Shown in pieces: positions 9,274 to 17,942 of a DNA stretch of 64,000 nucleotides; within the stretch, counting starts at the first letter, position 1, and every line of letters starts with the position of its first letter. Source of the stretch: Meiothermus sp. QL-1 (GTDB taxonomy: Bacteria; Deinococcota; Deinococci; Deinococcales; Thermaceae); assembly GCF_003351145.1 (NCBI RefSeq), contig NZ_QQSV01000009.1, positions 40,363 through 104,362 on the forward strand, read 5' to 3'. A program made the position numbers and the translations under genes. Under the pieces are notes generated by a model. That model had not been told where the DNA came from and did not search any database. It was given only the letters and a program-made list of their open reading frames with translations.

Positions 9274-10086
9274 CTAGAAGGGCCGCCAGAGTTCGCTTCT
9301 GGGGTCAGCCAGGGCCTCCAGCACGTTGAAGTGGTGGGCGTTGGGCACCCGCCAGACCCCGGGGCAGACCTCCGGCCAGGCCTGCTGCAGGAGCCGGCTT
9401 TGCCGCTGGAACTCGCTGGACTCGAGCTCCCCCACCCCCAGCACCAAAGGAACCCTCAGGGTAGGCCGCTTGTGGATGGGGCTGAGGGCCCGGGCGCTCT
9501 CGCGCGTGAGGCGCAGGTCGGTGTTGAAGGAGACCTGCAGAAGGGGTTCCAGGTCAAAAAGGCCGCTGATGGCTATACCCCCCGCGAAGGCCGCCTCGGG
9601 CACGCCGTACTCGGCCCAGGGGGTGGCGAAGAGCTCGGCGGTGAGGTGGCCCCCTGCGGAGTGGCCGCTCAGGAGTATGGGCAGGCCGCTCAGGCCGTAG
9701 CGCGGGGCCGCGCGGTAGAGCCAGGCCACCGCCCGGCGGCACTCCTCGACGATCTGGCCGATGCTGACCGCGGGGCAGAGGTCGTAGTTCAGCACCGCCA
9801 GGCTGACCCCGGCCTCCACCAGGGGCGGGGCCAGCCAGGAGAAGTCGTCCTTGTCGAAGGCCCGCCAGTAGCCGCCGTGGATGAAGACCAAAAGATAGCG
9901 GCTTTGGGGGGCGGGGAAGAGGTCGAGGGTCTCCTTCGGGCCCGGTCCGTAGGCCAGGCTGGGATGGTGGGGCAGGGCCGCGCGGGCGGCCTTGGCCTCC
10001 TCGGCCCAGCGCCGGAAGTAGCCGGCCGCATCCGGCACGGTGAGACGGGGGCTGTACTGCAGCTCGAGCCAGGAAGGGTTCTCCAT
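9274..10086 (-). CDS. kynB: kynurenine formamidase-like alpha/beta hydrolase
   Basis: A 270-aa alpha/beta hydrolase with the HGGYW oxyanion motif (about residue 70), nucleophile elbow GHSAGG (Ser about 140) and a C-terminal histidine in NAHHFN, the arrangement of arylformamidases of the HGGxW type. These hydrolyse N-formylkynurenine to kynurenine and formate. Kynureninase lies in the same gene run, which supports the call. Its ATG overlaps the livF stop (TGATG), indicating translational coupling, and it is the last gene of the run. A general carboxylesterase remains possible. Confidence 0.75.
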   Translation of the reverse strand: MENPSWLELQYSPRLTVPDAAGYFRRWAEEAKAARAALPHHPSLAYGPGPKETLDLFPAPQSRYLLVFIHGGYWRAFDKDDFSWLAPPLVEAGVSLAVLNYDLCPAVSIGQIVEECRRAVAWLYRAAPRYGLSGLPILLSGHSAGGHLTAELFATPWAEYGVPEAAFAGGIAISGLFDLEPLLQVSFNTDLRLTRESARALSPIHKRPTLRVPLVLGVGELESSEFQRQSRLLQQAWPEVCPGVWRVPNAHHFNVLEALADPRSELWRPF

Positions 10087-10811
10087 CACCTCGGGGTCAC
10101 CTCCACGCTCAGGTAGCGCCGCCAGAGTTCGGGCTGGGCCCTCAGGGCCGCTGAGCCTCCCTGCCAGACCACCCGGCCCCGCTCCAGGATGGTGTGCCAG
10201 TCGGCCAGGGCCAGGAGGCGCTCCAGATACTTGTCGATCACCAGGATGGTCTGGCCGTTCTGCCTGAGCAGTTCCAGCACCCGCCAGATTTCCTCGCGCA
10301 GCAAAGGGGCCAGGCCCTCGGTGGCCTCGTCCAGAATCAGGAGCCTGGGGTTGGTCATGAGGGCCCGCCCAATCGCCAGCATCTGCTGCTCGCCCCCTGA
10401 GAGCTGGTGGCCCAGGTTGTTGCGCCGCTCTTTTAGCCTGGGGAAAAGCTCGTAGATGCGCTCGAGGTTCCAGGGGGCCGGGCTTTTGCTGCGGTTGGCG
10501 GCGAAGGCGATGAGATTTTCCTCCACCGTGAGGTTGGGGAAGACCTGCCGCCCTTCGGGCACCAGGGCCACGCCCAGGCGGGCGATCTGCTCCGGGGCCA
10601 GGCCTCTGAGGCTCTGGCCAGCGAAGCGGATGCTGCCCCGCCAGGCCGGGACCAGGCCCAGGATCGAGCGCACCGTGGTGGTTTTGCCCATGCCGTTGCG
10701 GCCCAAAAGGGTGGCCACCTGGCCCTCCTCCAGGCGCAGGCTTACCCCGAAGAGCACCTGGCTTGGGCCGTAGAAGGCCTCCAGGCCTTCAAGCTCCAAA
10801 AGCGCGCCCAT
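10086..10811 (-). CDS. livF: branched-chain-amino-acid-type ABC transporter ATPase LivF
   Basis: A 241-aa ATPase with Walker A GRNGMGKTT, signature LSGGEQQ and Walker B LLILDEATEGLAP; the Asp-Glu-Ala-Thr-Glu-Gly form is typical of LivF. It powers uptake with LivG. Its start lies inside the livG 3' end (23-nt overlap) and its stop overlaps the kynB start. Given its place in an aromatic catabolic locus, the cargo may be an aromatic amino acid or carboxylate rather than leucine (inference). Confidence 0.9.
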   Translation of the reverse strand: MGALLELEGLEAFYGPSQVLFGVSLRLEEGQVATLLGRNGMGKTTTVRSILGLVPAWRGSIRFAGQSLRGLAPEQIARLGVALVPEGRQVFPNLTVEENLIAFAANRSKSPAPWNLERIYELFPRLKERRNNLGHQLSGGEQQMLAIGRALMTNPRLLILDEATEGLAPLLREEIWRVLELLRQNGQTILVIDKYLERLLALADWHTILERGRVVWQGGSAALRAQPELWRRYLSVEVTPR

Positions 10812-11574
10812 ACCCCTCCACCTCGTCGCCCAGGTAGGCCCTGTGCACCTCGGGGTTGGCCCGGATCTCCTCCGGGGTGCCGGTGGCGATTACCTGGCCA
10901 TAGACCAGCACCGAGATGCGCTTTGCCAGCCGAAAGACCGCCTGCATGTCGTGCTCCACCAGCAGAATGGTGAACTCCCGCGCCAAGCTTGCGATGAGCT
11001 CCACCATCCTCTCCGACTCCTCGAAGCCCATGCCCGCGGTGGGCTCGTCCAGTAGGAGGAGCTTGGGCCGGCTGGCCAGGGCCATGGCCACCTCGAGCGC
11101 CCGCTGCTCCCCATGGGAGAGTTTTCCCACCACCTCCTCAAACCGCTTCTCCAGGCCCACCCGCCGGGCTACCTCCAGGGCCTCCTCGGTGAGGGCCCGC
11201 TCCCGGCTTACCGGTTGGAAGAAGCGGAAGCTGCTCCCTGAGCGGGCCTGCACGGCCAGCTCGAGGTTGGTCCGCACCGTGTAGTTCCGAAACAGGTTGG
11301 TGATCTGGAAGGTGCGGGCCAGCCCCCGGTGGACCCGCTCGTGGGCGGGGGTGCGGGTGATCTCCTGCCCTTCGAAGAAAATCCGCCCCTGGCTGGGCCT
11401 GAGGGTGCCGCTGATCAGGTTGATCAGCGTGGTCTTGCCCGCCCCGTTGGGGCCGATCAGGGCGTGTACCTCGCCCGCCTCAACCCAGAGGCTGCACCCG
11501 TTCACCGCCAAAAGCCCGCCAAAGCGCTTGGTCAGGCCCTCTACCTCCAGCAGTCTCACCTTTCCCTCCGCCAT
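10789..11574 (-). CDS. livG: branched-chain-amino-acid-type ABC transporter ATPase LivG
   Basis: A 261-aa ATPase with Walker A GPNGAGKTTL, signature LSHGEQRALEVA and Walker B LLLDEPTAGM, the combination usual for LivG. It pairs with LivF below the LivH/LivM membrane core. The ATG at 11574 lies within the last codons of livM (19-nt overlap), so translation is probably coupled. Confidence 0.9.
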   Translation of the reverse strand: MAEGKVRLLEVEGLTKRFGGLLAVNGCSLWVEAGEVHALIGPNGAGKTTLINLISGTLRPSQGRIFFEGQEITRTPAHERVHRGLARTFQITNLFRNYTVRTNLELAVQARSGSSFRFFQPVSRERALTEEALEVARRVGLEKRFEEVVGKLSHGEQRALEVAMALASRPKLLLLDEPTAGMGFEESERMVELIASLAREFTILLVEHDMQAVFRLAKRISVLVYGQVIATGTPEEIRANPEVHRAYLGDEVEGYGRAFGA

Positions 11575-12461
11575 AGCCCGGCCAGCCCTTTGGGGGCGAA
11601 GAACACGATAAGAAGGAGGATCAGCCCTACCCCAAGCTGCCAGTGGATGGTCAGGTCCTGCAGGACCTCCTCCACCAGAAGGAGCACCGCCGCCCCCAGC
11701 GCCCCGCCCCAGAACTGCCCCACCCCGCCCAGGATGACCATCATCATCAGGTGGCCCGACTGCTGCCAGGACAGGAGGTGGGGCGAGGCGTACTGGGTGT
11801 GGTGGGCCATCAGCACCCCGGCCAGGCCGGCCATCGCCCCGGCCAGCACGAAGGCGGTGAGCTGGAACCGGTACACCGGGTAGCCCAGCGCCAGCGCGCG
11901 CGACTCGTTTTCCCGGATGGCCTGGAGCACCCGCCCGAAGCGCGAGTGCACCAGCCGGTGAAGCAGGTACAGCGCTCCTGCCAGCACCCCCAGGGTCAGG
12001 TAGTACAGCGCGGTGTCGGTGAGCTCAAACAGGCCAAACTCGGGCCGCCGCGCCCTGAGGCCGTCCTCCCCCCCGTACTGCTTGAAGGAGACCACCAGGT
12101 AGTAGATCATCTGGGCGAAGGCCAGGGTGATCATGATGAAGTAGACCCCCCGCGTCCTGAGGCTGATGGCCCCGATAAAAAAGGCCAGCAGCGCGCTGAG
12201 GCCCACGGCCAGGGCCCAGATAAGCCAGCCCGAGGTCACGCCCTCGCGCACCAAGATGGCCGCGGTGTAGGCCCCCAGACCAAAATAGGCCGCGTGGCCG
12301 AAGCTCACCATTCCCCCGTAGCCCAGGATCAGGTTCAGGCTGCTCGCGGCCAGGGCGAATATCATAATCTTGGTCAGCAGGCCCTGGTAGAACTCGAGGC
12401 CTGCCGCGCTGGCGATGGGCGGGAAGGCCAGCAGCAGAAGAAGGACGATTACCCCTCCCAC
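11556..12461 (-). CDS. livM: Liv-type ABC transporter permease LivM
   Basis: A permease of about 301 aa with many hydrophobic helices, including the family segment NLILGYGGMVSFGHAAYFGL and a later GGVGQFWGGALGAA. The frame stays open far upstream, but that part is not membrane-protein-like. GTG at 12461 gives a normal N terminus (VGGVIVLLLLLAFP), has a G-rich Shine-Dalgarno-like run just before it, and lies 8 nt beyond the livH stop. The exact start is the uncertain point. Confidence 0.85.
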   Translation of the reverse strand: MGGVIVLLLLLAFPPIASAAGLEFYQGLLTKIMIFALAASSLNLILGYGGMVSFGHAAYFGLGAYTAAILVREGVTSGWLIWALAVGLSALLAFFIGAISLRTRGVYFIMITLAFAQMIYYLVVSFKQYGGEDGLRARRPEFGLFELTDTALYYLTLGVLAGALYLLHRLVHSRFGRVLQAIRENESRALALGYPVYRFQLTAFVLAGAMAGLAGVLMAHHTQYASPHLLSWQQSGHLMMMVILGGVGQFWGGALGAAVLLLVEEVLQDLTIHWQLGVGLILLLIVFFAPKGLAGLWRRER

Positions 12462-12469
12462 AAAGCCCC

Positions 12470-13390
12470 CTAGGTCCGCACCGGAAAGAGCCCTTGCGGC
12501 CGGAAGAAGAGCACCGCCGCCATGAGCAGGTAAATGAGAATGGAGGCCAGGGCCGGCCCCAGGTTGGAGGCCACCTCGGGCGGGGCCACCTGCGAGAGCA
12601 GAAGGGGCAGGAAGGCCCGCCCGGCGGTGTCCACCATCCCCACCAGCAGCGATCCCACCAGGGCCCCCTTGATTGAGCCGATTCCCCCAATCACAATCAC
12701 CACGAAGGCCAGGATCAAAATGCTCTCGCCCATCCCAATCTGCACCGCCAGAATGGGCCCCAAGAAGGCCCCCGCAATGGCGCAGAGCCCCGCTCCCACC
12801 CCGAACAGCAGGGTGAAGAGGGGCCGTATGGGCACCCCCATGACCTGGGCCATCTCGCGGTTCGAGGCCCCGGCCCGCAGCCACATCCCCACCCGCGTGC
12901 GGTTAACCAGCCAGAAAAGCAGGAGGGCCACCAGGAGCCCCACCCCGATCAGGGTAAGGCGGTAGGCCGAGTAGCTGAAGCCCGGTAGGAGCTCGACGGG
13001 GCCCGAGAGCCCCTCGGGCGCTGAGAGCAGCAGGGGCTGGGAGCCCCATATCATCCGCACCCCTTCGTTGATGATGAGGATGAGGGCGAAGGTGGCCAGC
13101 ACCTGCGAGAGGTGGTCGCGCCGGTATAGCTGGCGGAGGACGGTGAGCTCGAGGAGCATCCCTACGAGGGCGGTGCCCAGCACCGCCAGCAGCACGGCCA
13201 GCCAGAAGTTGCCCAGCAGACCCACAAAGGTAGCGGTCAGGTAGGCCCCGATCATGTACAGCGAGCCGTGGGCCAGATTGATCATGTCCATGATGCCGAA
13301 GACCAGCGTAAGCCCTGCGGCCAGCAGGAAAAGCATCAGGCCAAACTGGAGGCCGTTTAGAAGCTGCTCGGCGAAAAGCGAGGGCGGCAT
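12470..13390 (-). CDS. livH: Liv-type ABC transporter permease LivH
   Basis: A 306-aa integral membrane permease. The N terminus (FAEQLLNGLQFGLMLFLLAA) and the following GLTLVFGIMDMINLAHGSLY are characteristic of LivH. A conserved EAA-like loop occurs near GIGSIKGALVGSLLVG. It forms the channel with LivM. It begins 9 nt after the livK stop and precedes livM. Confidence 0.92.
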   Translation of the reverse strand: MPPSLFAEQLLNGLQFGLMLFLLAAGLTLVFGIMDMINLAHGSLYMIGAYLTATFVGLLGNFWLAVLLAVLGTALVGMLLELTVLRQLYRRDHLSQVLATFALILIINEGVRMIWGSQPLLLSAPEGLSGPVELLPGFSYSAYRLTLIGVGLLVALLLFWLVNRTRVGMWLRAGASNREMAQVMGVPIRPLFTLLFGVGAGLCAIAGAFLGPILAVQIGMGESILILAFVVIVIGGIGSIKGALVGSLLVGMVDTAGRAFLPLLLSQVAPPEVASNLGPALASILIYLLMAAVLFFRPQGLFPVRT

Positions 13391-13399
13391 GGGGGGTCC

Positions 13400-14566
13400 T
13401 TACCTCAGCCTACACTTCTCCACGTAAGCGTCGCGGTGGTTGGTGAAGATGGTGCCCACCAACCGGTTCACGATCTCCCCGTTGGGCTGCTGCACAACCT
13501 GGCGCAGGTAGTAGTTCTGGATGGGGTAGCCGTTGGGGCTAAAGCGAACGAACCCCCGGGTGCTGTTGAACCCTGCCAGCATGGCCCGGCGCAGCTCGTC
13601 CTTCTTGCTCAGGTCTCCCCCCACGGCCCGGATGGCCGCGTCCAGCAAAAGCGCGGCGTCGTAGCCCTGGGCGGCATAGAGGGTGGGGGTGCGGCCATAG
13701 GCCCTGCGGAACTCCTCCACGAAGCGCTGGTTTACCGGGTTGTTGAGCTCCAGGGCCCACTGCGAGCTGTTGTAGATGCCCACCATGGGCCTGCCCACCG
13801 CCCGAATTACGTCCGCATCGGCGGAGAACCCCGGCAGGAAGAGGGGGATCTCGCGCATGAGCCCGGCCTCGGCGTACTGCTTGATGAAGTTGACCCCCAT
13901 GGCCCCCGGCTCAAAGGCGTAGACCGCCTTGGGCCTTGCGGCGCGAATCTGGGCAATCTCGGCCGAGAAGTCGAGCTGGCCCAGGCGGTGGTAGACCTCG
14001 GCCACCACCCGGCCCTTGAAGAAGCGCTTGAAGCCGGTGAGGGCGTCCCGTCCGGCGGGGTAGTTGGGGGCAAGCAGGAAGACGTTCTCGAAGCGGCGGG
14101 TCTGGACGTACTGGCCCATGGCCTCGTGCAGGTTGTCGTTCTGCCACGCCACGTTCACAAAGTAGGGGTTGCACTGCTCCCCCGCGTACTCCGAAGGGCC
14201 GGCGTTGGGGCTTATGTAGAAGACCTTCTCCTCGAAGATGGCCTCACCCACCGCCAAAAGGACGTTGGAGAAGATGATGCCGGTGAGGAAGTCCACCCGG
14301 TCGCGCTTGAGCATCCGGTCCACCGCCTGGCGGGCCACGTCGGGGTTTTGCTGGTCGTCGGCTATGAGGACCTCCGCCGGCAGCCCCCCAAGCTGGTTGT
14401 TCTGGAGCCTTAGGGCCAGGTTGAAGCCGTCTCGCACGTCGATTCCCAAGGCAGCCCCGCCCCCGGAGAGGGTGCTGACGAAGCCAATCCTGACGGTGCG
14501 GGGCTGGGCCAGGCCCAGCGAGCCGCCGATGAGCAAAAGGGCTAGAAGCCAGGGTAGTTTTTTCAT
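13400..14566 (-). CDS. livK: periplasmic substrate-binding protein of the Liv-type importer
   Basis: A 388-aa type I periplasmic binding protein. ATG 14566 gives a clean signal peptide (MKKLPWLLALLLIGGSLGLA, cleavage about residue 20) and is preceded by AAAGGAGG; the open frame upstream is not used. Motifs such as IGFVSTLSGGGAALG, IADDQQNPDVARQA and AAQGYDAALLLDAA are typical of the Leu/Ile/Val-binding superfamily, which includes aromatic-acid binders. It follows kynU after a 98-nt gap holding a hairpin, which may let this gene be expressed more strongly than its neighbours. The ligand is unknown; kynurenine, tryptophan or anthranilate are candidates from context. Confidence 0.88.
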   Translation of the reverse strand: MKKLPWLLALLLIGGSLGLAQPRTVRIGFVSTLSGGGAALGIDVRDGFNLALRLQNNQLGGLPAEVLIADDQQNPDVARQAVDRMLKRDRVDFLTGIIFSNVLLAVGEAIFEEKVFYISPNAGPSEYAGEQCNPYFVNVAWQNDNLHEAMGQYVQTRRFENVFLLAPNYPAGRDALTGFKRFFKGRVVAEVYHRLGQLDFSAEIAQIRAARPKAVYAFEPGAMGVNFIKQYAEAGLMREIPLFLPGFSADADVIRAVGRPMVGIYNSSQWALELNNPVNQRFVEEFRRAYGRTPTLYAAQGYDAALLLDAAIRAVGGDLSKKDELRRAMLAGFNSTRGFVRFSPNGYPIQNYYLRQVVQQPNGEIVNRLVGTIFTNHRDAYVEKCRLR

Positions 14567-14582
14567 CTTGCCTCCTTTCACA

Positions 14583-14598
14583 GCAGGCGTGCGCCTGC
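14583..14598 (-). promoter_or_regulatory. intercistronic hairpin between kynU and livK
   Basis: GCAGGC and GCCTGC form a perfect 6-bp stem with a 4-nt loop, 17 nt before the livK start. It has no T-run, so it is more likely an RNA-processing or stability element than a terminator. Confidence 0.4.
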
Positions 14599-14664
14599 CA
14601 TAGCGCTGGGAAGAGCCCCCTTCCGCCGGGCAGGGGTTCGCGGGGCGACACGGAATGGCGGGCA

Positions 14665-15894
14665 TCAGGTCACCTTGGCCCTTTCCTGGTAGCGGGGGTC
14701 TTGCCAAAGCCCCTGCTCCATGACCTGCCCAAGCCGCTCCACCGCCTCGTAGACCTCGGTGTAGCGCAGGTACAGCGGGGCAAAGCCGAAGCGGAGGATA
14801 TCCGGTGCGCGGAAATCGCCCACCACCCCTTGGGCCGCCAGGGCCTGGATGATGGCGTAGCCCTGGGGGTGGCGGTAGGCCACCTGGCTGCCGCGCCGCT
14901 CAGGGGCCCGGGGGGTCGCCAGGCGGAAGCCGTAGCGGGCCTCCAGGGGTTCCATGAGGGCCATGAAGAGCTCGGTGAGCCTGAGGGACTTCTGCCGCAC
15001 CAGCTCCATGTCCACCCCTTCGAAGACCCCAAGCGCCGCTTCCAGGGCGCTCAGGGAAAGAATGGGCGGGGTGCCCACCAGCATCCGCCGCACCCCTTCT
15101 GCCGGTAGGTAGAGGGGGCTGAAGGCGAAGGGTTCCTGGTGGCCCATCCAGCCGGTTAGAAAGGGTTTCAGGGCCGCCTGGTGCCGCCGGGCCACGAACA
15201 AAAAGGCCGGCGCCCCGGGCCCCCCGTTTAGGTACTTGTAGCCGCAGCCCACCGCGAAGTCCACCCCGCAGGCCCCCAGGTGCACCGGGAAGGCTCCTGT
15301 GCTGTGGGCCAGGTCCCACAGCACCAGGGCCCCTTTCTGGTGGGCCAGGCGGGTCAGGTGGGCCATGTCGTGGCGGTAGCCGGTGCGGTAGTCCACCTCG
15401 GTGAGCAGGAGCACTGCGGTGTCCTCGTCCAGGGCAGCCTCCAGCTCCTCCCGGGCCACCCGCCGCAGCTCGAATTGCCCGAGCAGCGCCCGCACCCCCT
15501 CGGCGATGTAGAGGTCGGTAGGGAAGTTATCCACCTCGGAGAGGATGACCCGCCGCTCGGGCCTAAGCCTTAGGGCGGCCAGGAGCAGCTTGAAGAGGTT
15601 GACCGAGGTGGAGTCGGCCACCAGCACCTCGTCCGCCCCGGCCCCCACCAGCCGGGCGATGCGAGCCCCCACCCGCTGGGGCAGGTCAATCCAGCCGTGC
15701 CGGTTCCAGCTTTGGATGAGGTCGCGGCCCCACTCCTCTTTGATCGTCCGCTCCAGGCGGGCCGCCACCGCCTTGGGCAGGGCCCCGAGCGAGTTGCCGT
15801 CGAGGTAGATCACCCCTTCAGGCAGCAAAAACTCCTCCCGCTTGTGCCGCAGGGGGTCGGTCTGGTCCAGGGTCCTTAGCTCTTCTGGACTCAT
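14665..15894 (-). CDS. kynU: kynureninase
   Basis: A 409-aa PLP enzyme that cleaves L-kynurenine to anthranilate and L-alanine. Family features are the N-terminal substrate region YLDGNSLGALPKAV, the fold-type I Asp/His region (LWDLAHSTGAFPVHL) and the PLP-lysine motif GYKYLNGGPGAPAF. The C-terminal RFGFAPLYLRYTEV is also typical. The length is normal. It starts with ATG at 15894, 4 nt after the RidA stop. Its product anthranilate is the substrate of the CoA ligase two genes upstream in the same run. Confidence 0.95.
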   Translation of the reverse strand: MSPEELRTLDQTDPLRHKREEFLLPEGVIYLDGNSLGALPKAVAARLERTIKEEWGRDLIQSWNRHGWIDLPQRVGARIARLVGAGADEVLVADSTSVNLFKLLLAALRLRPERRVILSEVDNFPTDLYIAEGVRALLGQFELRRVAREELEAALDEDTAVLLLTEVDYRTGYRHDMAHLTRLAHQKGALVLWDLAHSTGAFPVHLGACGVDFAVGCGYKYLNGGPGAPAFLFVARRHQAALKPFLTGWMGHQEPFAFSPLYLPAEGVRRMLVGTPPILSLSALEAALGVFEGVDMELVRQKSLRLTELFMALMEPLEARYGFRLATPRAPERRGSQVAYRHPQGYAIIQALAAQGVVGDFRAPDILRFGFAPLYLRYTEVYEAVERLGQVMEQGLWQDPRYQERAKVT

Positions 15895-15898
15895 GGCC

Positions 15899-16309
15899 TC
15901 ACTCTGGGATGACGGCGGTGGCCTCGATCTCCACCTTGGCCTCTTCTTCCACGAGGGCGCTTACCTCCACCACGGTCATGGCCGGGTAGTGCCGGCCCAT
16001 CAGCGCGCGGTAGGCCTCGCCCAGGGCCGGGAGTGAATTCAGGTACTCCTCCTTGCTGGTCACGAACCAGGTGAGGCGCACCAGGTGCTCGGGCCGGCCC
16101 CCGGCCTCGGCCAGGGTCTCCAGGATGTTCTTCAGGGCCTGGTGGGCCTGGGCCACGAAATCCTGGCTTTCGAAGCGGCCCTCGCGGTTCCAGCCCACCA
16201 TGCCGGCCAGGAAGACCAGCCGCCCCCGGGCGGCGATGCCGTGGGCGTACCCCTTGGGCTGGGGCCAGCCCTTGGGTTGGAGGACCTGCAGGTGCTTGAC
16301 GTGCTCCAT
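15899..16309 (-). CDS. RidA/YjgF family protein, probable pathway deaminase
   Basis: A 136-aa RidA-fold protein. ATG 16309 was chosen because it lies 2 nt after the ligase stop and gives family length; the frame extends upstream without protein-like sequence. Motifs such as GRLVFLAGMVGWN, QAHQALKNILETLAEAGG and PAMTVVEVSALVEEEAKVEIEA match RidA proteins, which hydrolyse reactive enamines and imines and release ammonia. In this operon it may deaminate the amino-oxo-cyclohexene intermediate formed from 2-aminobenzoyl-CoA (inference). Confidence 0.88.
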   Translation of the reverse strand: MEHVKHLQVLQPKGWPQPKGYAHGIAARGRLVFLAGMVGWNREGRFESQDFVAQAHQALKNILETLAEAGGRPEHLVRLTWFVTSKEEYLNSLPALGEAYRALMGRHYPAMTVVEVSALVEEEAKVEIEATAVIPE

Positions 16310-16311
16310 AC

Positions 16312-17931
16312 TCAGCCTTTCACCCCCTGGGCTTCCTGCCTCAGGATGTAGCGCTGCAGCTTGCCGGTGTGGGTGCGGGGCAGGCTCTCGCGGAACTCGA
16401 TGGCCCGCGGGTACTTGTAGGGGGCCAGCCTCTGTTTTACGAACTCCTGCAGTTCCCGCACCAGCTCGCTCGAGGGCACCACCCCAGGCCTCGGCACCAC
16501 GTAGGCCTTCACGATCTGGCCCCGCTCGGGGTCGGGGGCCCCCACCACCGCGCACTCAGCCACCGCAGGGTGGAGCAGGAGGGCCTCCTCCACCTCGGGC
16601 CCGGCGATGTTATAGCCCGCCGAGATTATCATATCGTCGGTGCGGGCCTGGTAGACGAAGTAGCCCCCCTCGTCCATCAAGTAGGCGTCCCCGGTGATGT
16701 TCCAGCCGTTTTGTACGTAGTTGCGCTGGCGCTCGTCGTCCAGGTAGCGGCAGCCGGTGGGGCCCTTGACGGCAAGCCGCCCCACCTGCCCGGGTGGAAG
16801 GGGCCGGCCCTCTTCGTCCAGCACGCGGGCCACGTACCCCGGTACCGGCCTGCCGGTGGCCCCGGGTTTGGCCTCCTCCTCAGTGTGGGAGATGAAGATG
16901 TGGAGCATCTCGGTGGCCCCAATGCCGTCTATGAGCTCGATGCCGCTGACCTCCTTCCACAGCCGCCGGGTGGCGGCGGGCAGGGGCTCGCCTGCGGACA
17001 CGCACTTCCTGAGGGAGCTGAGGTCGGAGGCTTGGGCCTGGGCGGCCATGAGCCGGTAGGCGGTGGGGGAGGTGAAGACCACGCTGGCCTTGAAGCTGGG
17101 GATGGCCTCGAGCAGCATCTCCGGGCTTCCCCGCTCCAAAAGCACGCTTCGCGCCCCGATCCGCATGGGAAAGAGCACCAGGCCACCCAGTCCGTAGGTG
17201 AAGGCCAGCGGGGGACTGCCGATGAAGACGTCCTCCGGGTCGGCCCGCAGGATGTGCTTGCCGAAGGTGTCGCAGACCGCCAGCACATCGCGGTGGAAGT
17301 GCACGCAGCCCTTGGGCTTGCCGGTGGTGCCGGAGGTGAAGGCGATGAGGGCCGCGTCATCGCTGGCGGTTTTGAGGTTGGGGAAGGTGGCGGGCTTGCG
17401 CTCCATCAGGGCCTCCAGCCAGCCCCCTTCGCCCCAGTAGACCACCTGCTTCAGGCTGGGGCAGCCCTGGAGTGCGTTTTCCAGCTCCTCCCGGAGCCTT
17501 GCGTCGCACAGGGCGTGGGAGACCCGGGCTTTGTTGATGATCTCGCCCAGCTCCTTGGCCCTGAGGAGGGGCATGGTGGTCACGGCAACCCCCCCGGCCT
17601 TCATCACCGCGTACCAGGCGGCCACCAGCATGGGGTGGTTGGGGGCCCGCAGCAGCACCCGGTTGCCCGGGACCAGGCCCATCTCCTCCACCAGCACCCA
17701 GGCGATGCGGTTGGCCGTTTCCAAAAGCTCGCCGTAGCTCCAGCTAACCCCCGGGGCCAGCAGGCAGGGCCGGTCGGGGTGCTTTTCGGCCATCCTGTCC
17801 AGAAGCTCGGTGGCGCAGTTGAGCTGCTCGGGGTACTGCAGCTCTGGCAGGGTGAAGATGAGCTCGGGCCACTCCGACTTGGGCGGCAGGTGCTCGCGGA
17901 CAAAGGTGTCCAGATGGGCGGTGTGTCCCAT
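16312..17931 (-). CDS. 2-aminobenzoate-CoA ligase (anthranilate-CoA ligase)
   Basis: A 539-aa AMP-forming ligase that makes 2-aminobenzoyl-CoA. The N terminus (TAHLDTFVREHLPPKSEWPE, then LPELQYPEQLNCA) is the signature of 2-aminobenzoate-CoA ligases as known from Azoarcus evansii. Also visible are the P-loop TSGTTGKPKG, GIGATEMLHIF, SAGYNIAGPEVEE and the terminal lysine motif LPRTHTGKLQR. ATG 17931 has AAAGGAGGG before it; the longer upstream frame is rejected. Kynureninase, which supplies anthranilate, and 2-aminobenzoyl-CoA monooxygenase, which uses the product, are in the same gene run. Benzoate or related acids are alternative substrates. Confidence 0.88.
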   Translation of the reverse strand: MGHTAHLDTFVREHLPPKSEWPELIFTLPELQYPEQLNCATELLDRMAEKHPDRPCLLAPGVSWSYGELLETANRIAWVLVEEMGLVPGNRVLLRAPNHPMLVAAWYAVMKAGGVAVTTMPLLRAKELGEIINKARVSHALCDARLREELENALQGCPSLKQVVYWGEGGWLEALMERKPATFPNLKTASDDAALIAFTSGTTGKPKGCVHFHRDVLAVCDTFGKHILRADPEDVFIGSPPLAFTYGLGGLVLFPMRIGARSVLLERGSPEMLLEAIPSFKASVVFTSPTAYRLMAAQAQASDLSSLRKCVSAGEPLPAATRRLWKEVSGIELIDGIGATEMLHIFISHTEEEAKPGATGRPVPGYVARVLDEEGRPLPPGQVGRLAVKGPTGCRYLDDERQRNYVQNGWNITGDAYLMDEGGYFVYQARTDDMIISAGYNIAGPEVEEALLLHPAVAECAVVGAPDPERGQIVKAYVVPRPGVVPSSELVRELQEFVKQRLAPYKYPRAIEFRESLPRTHTGKLQRYILRQEAQGVKG

Positions 17932-17942
17932 GATTCCCTCCT

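Noticed and set aside
12462..12884. Upstream extension of livM
   Set aside because: The added 140 residues are Gly/Pro/Arg-rich and overlap livH fully; the hydrophobic permease starts only at 12461.
16310..16555. Upstream extension of the RidA gene
   Set aside because: It overlaps the CoA ligase end, is not RidA-like, and ATG 16309 gives the normal family length.
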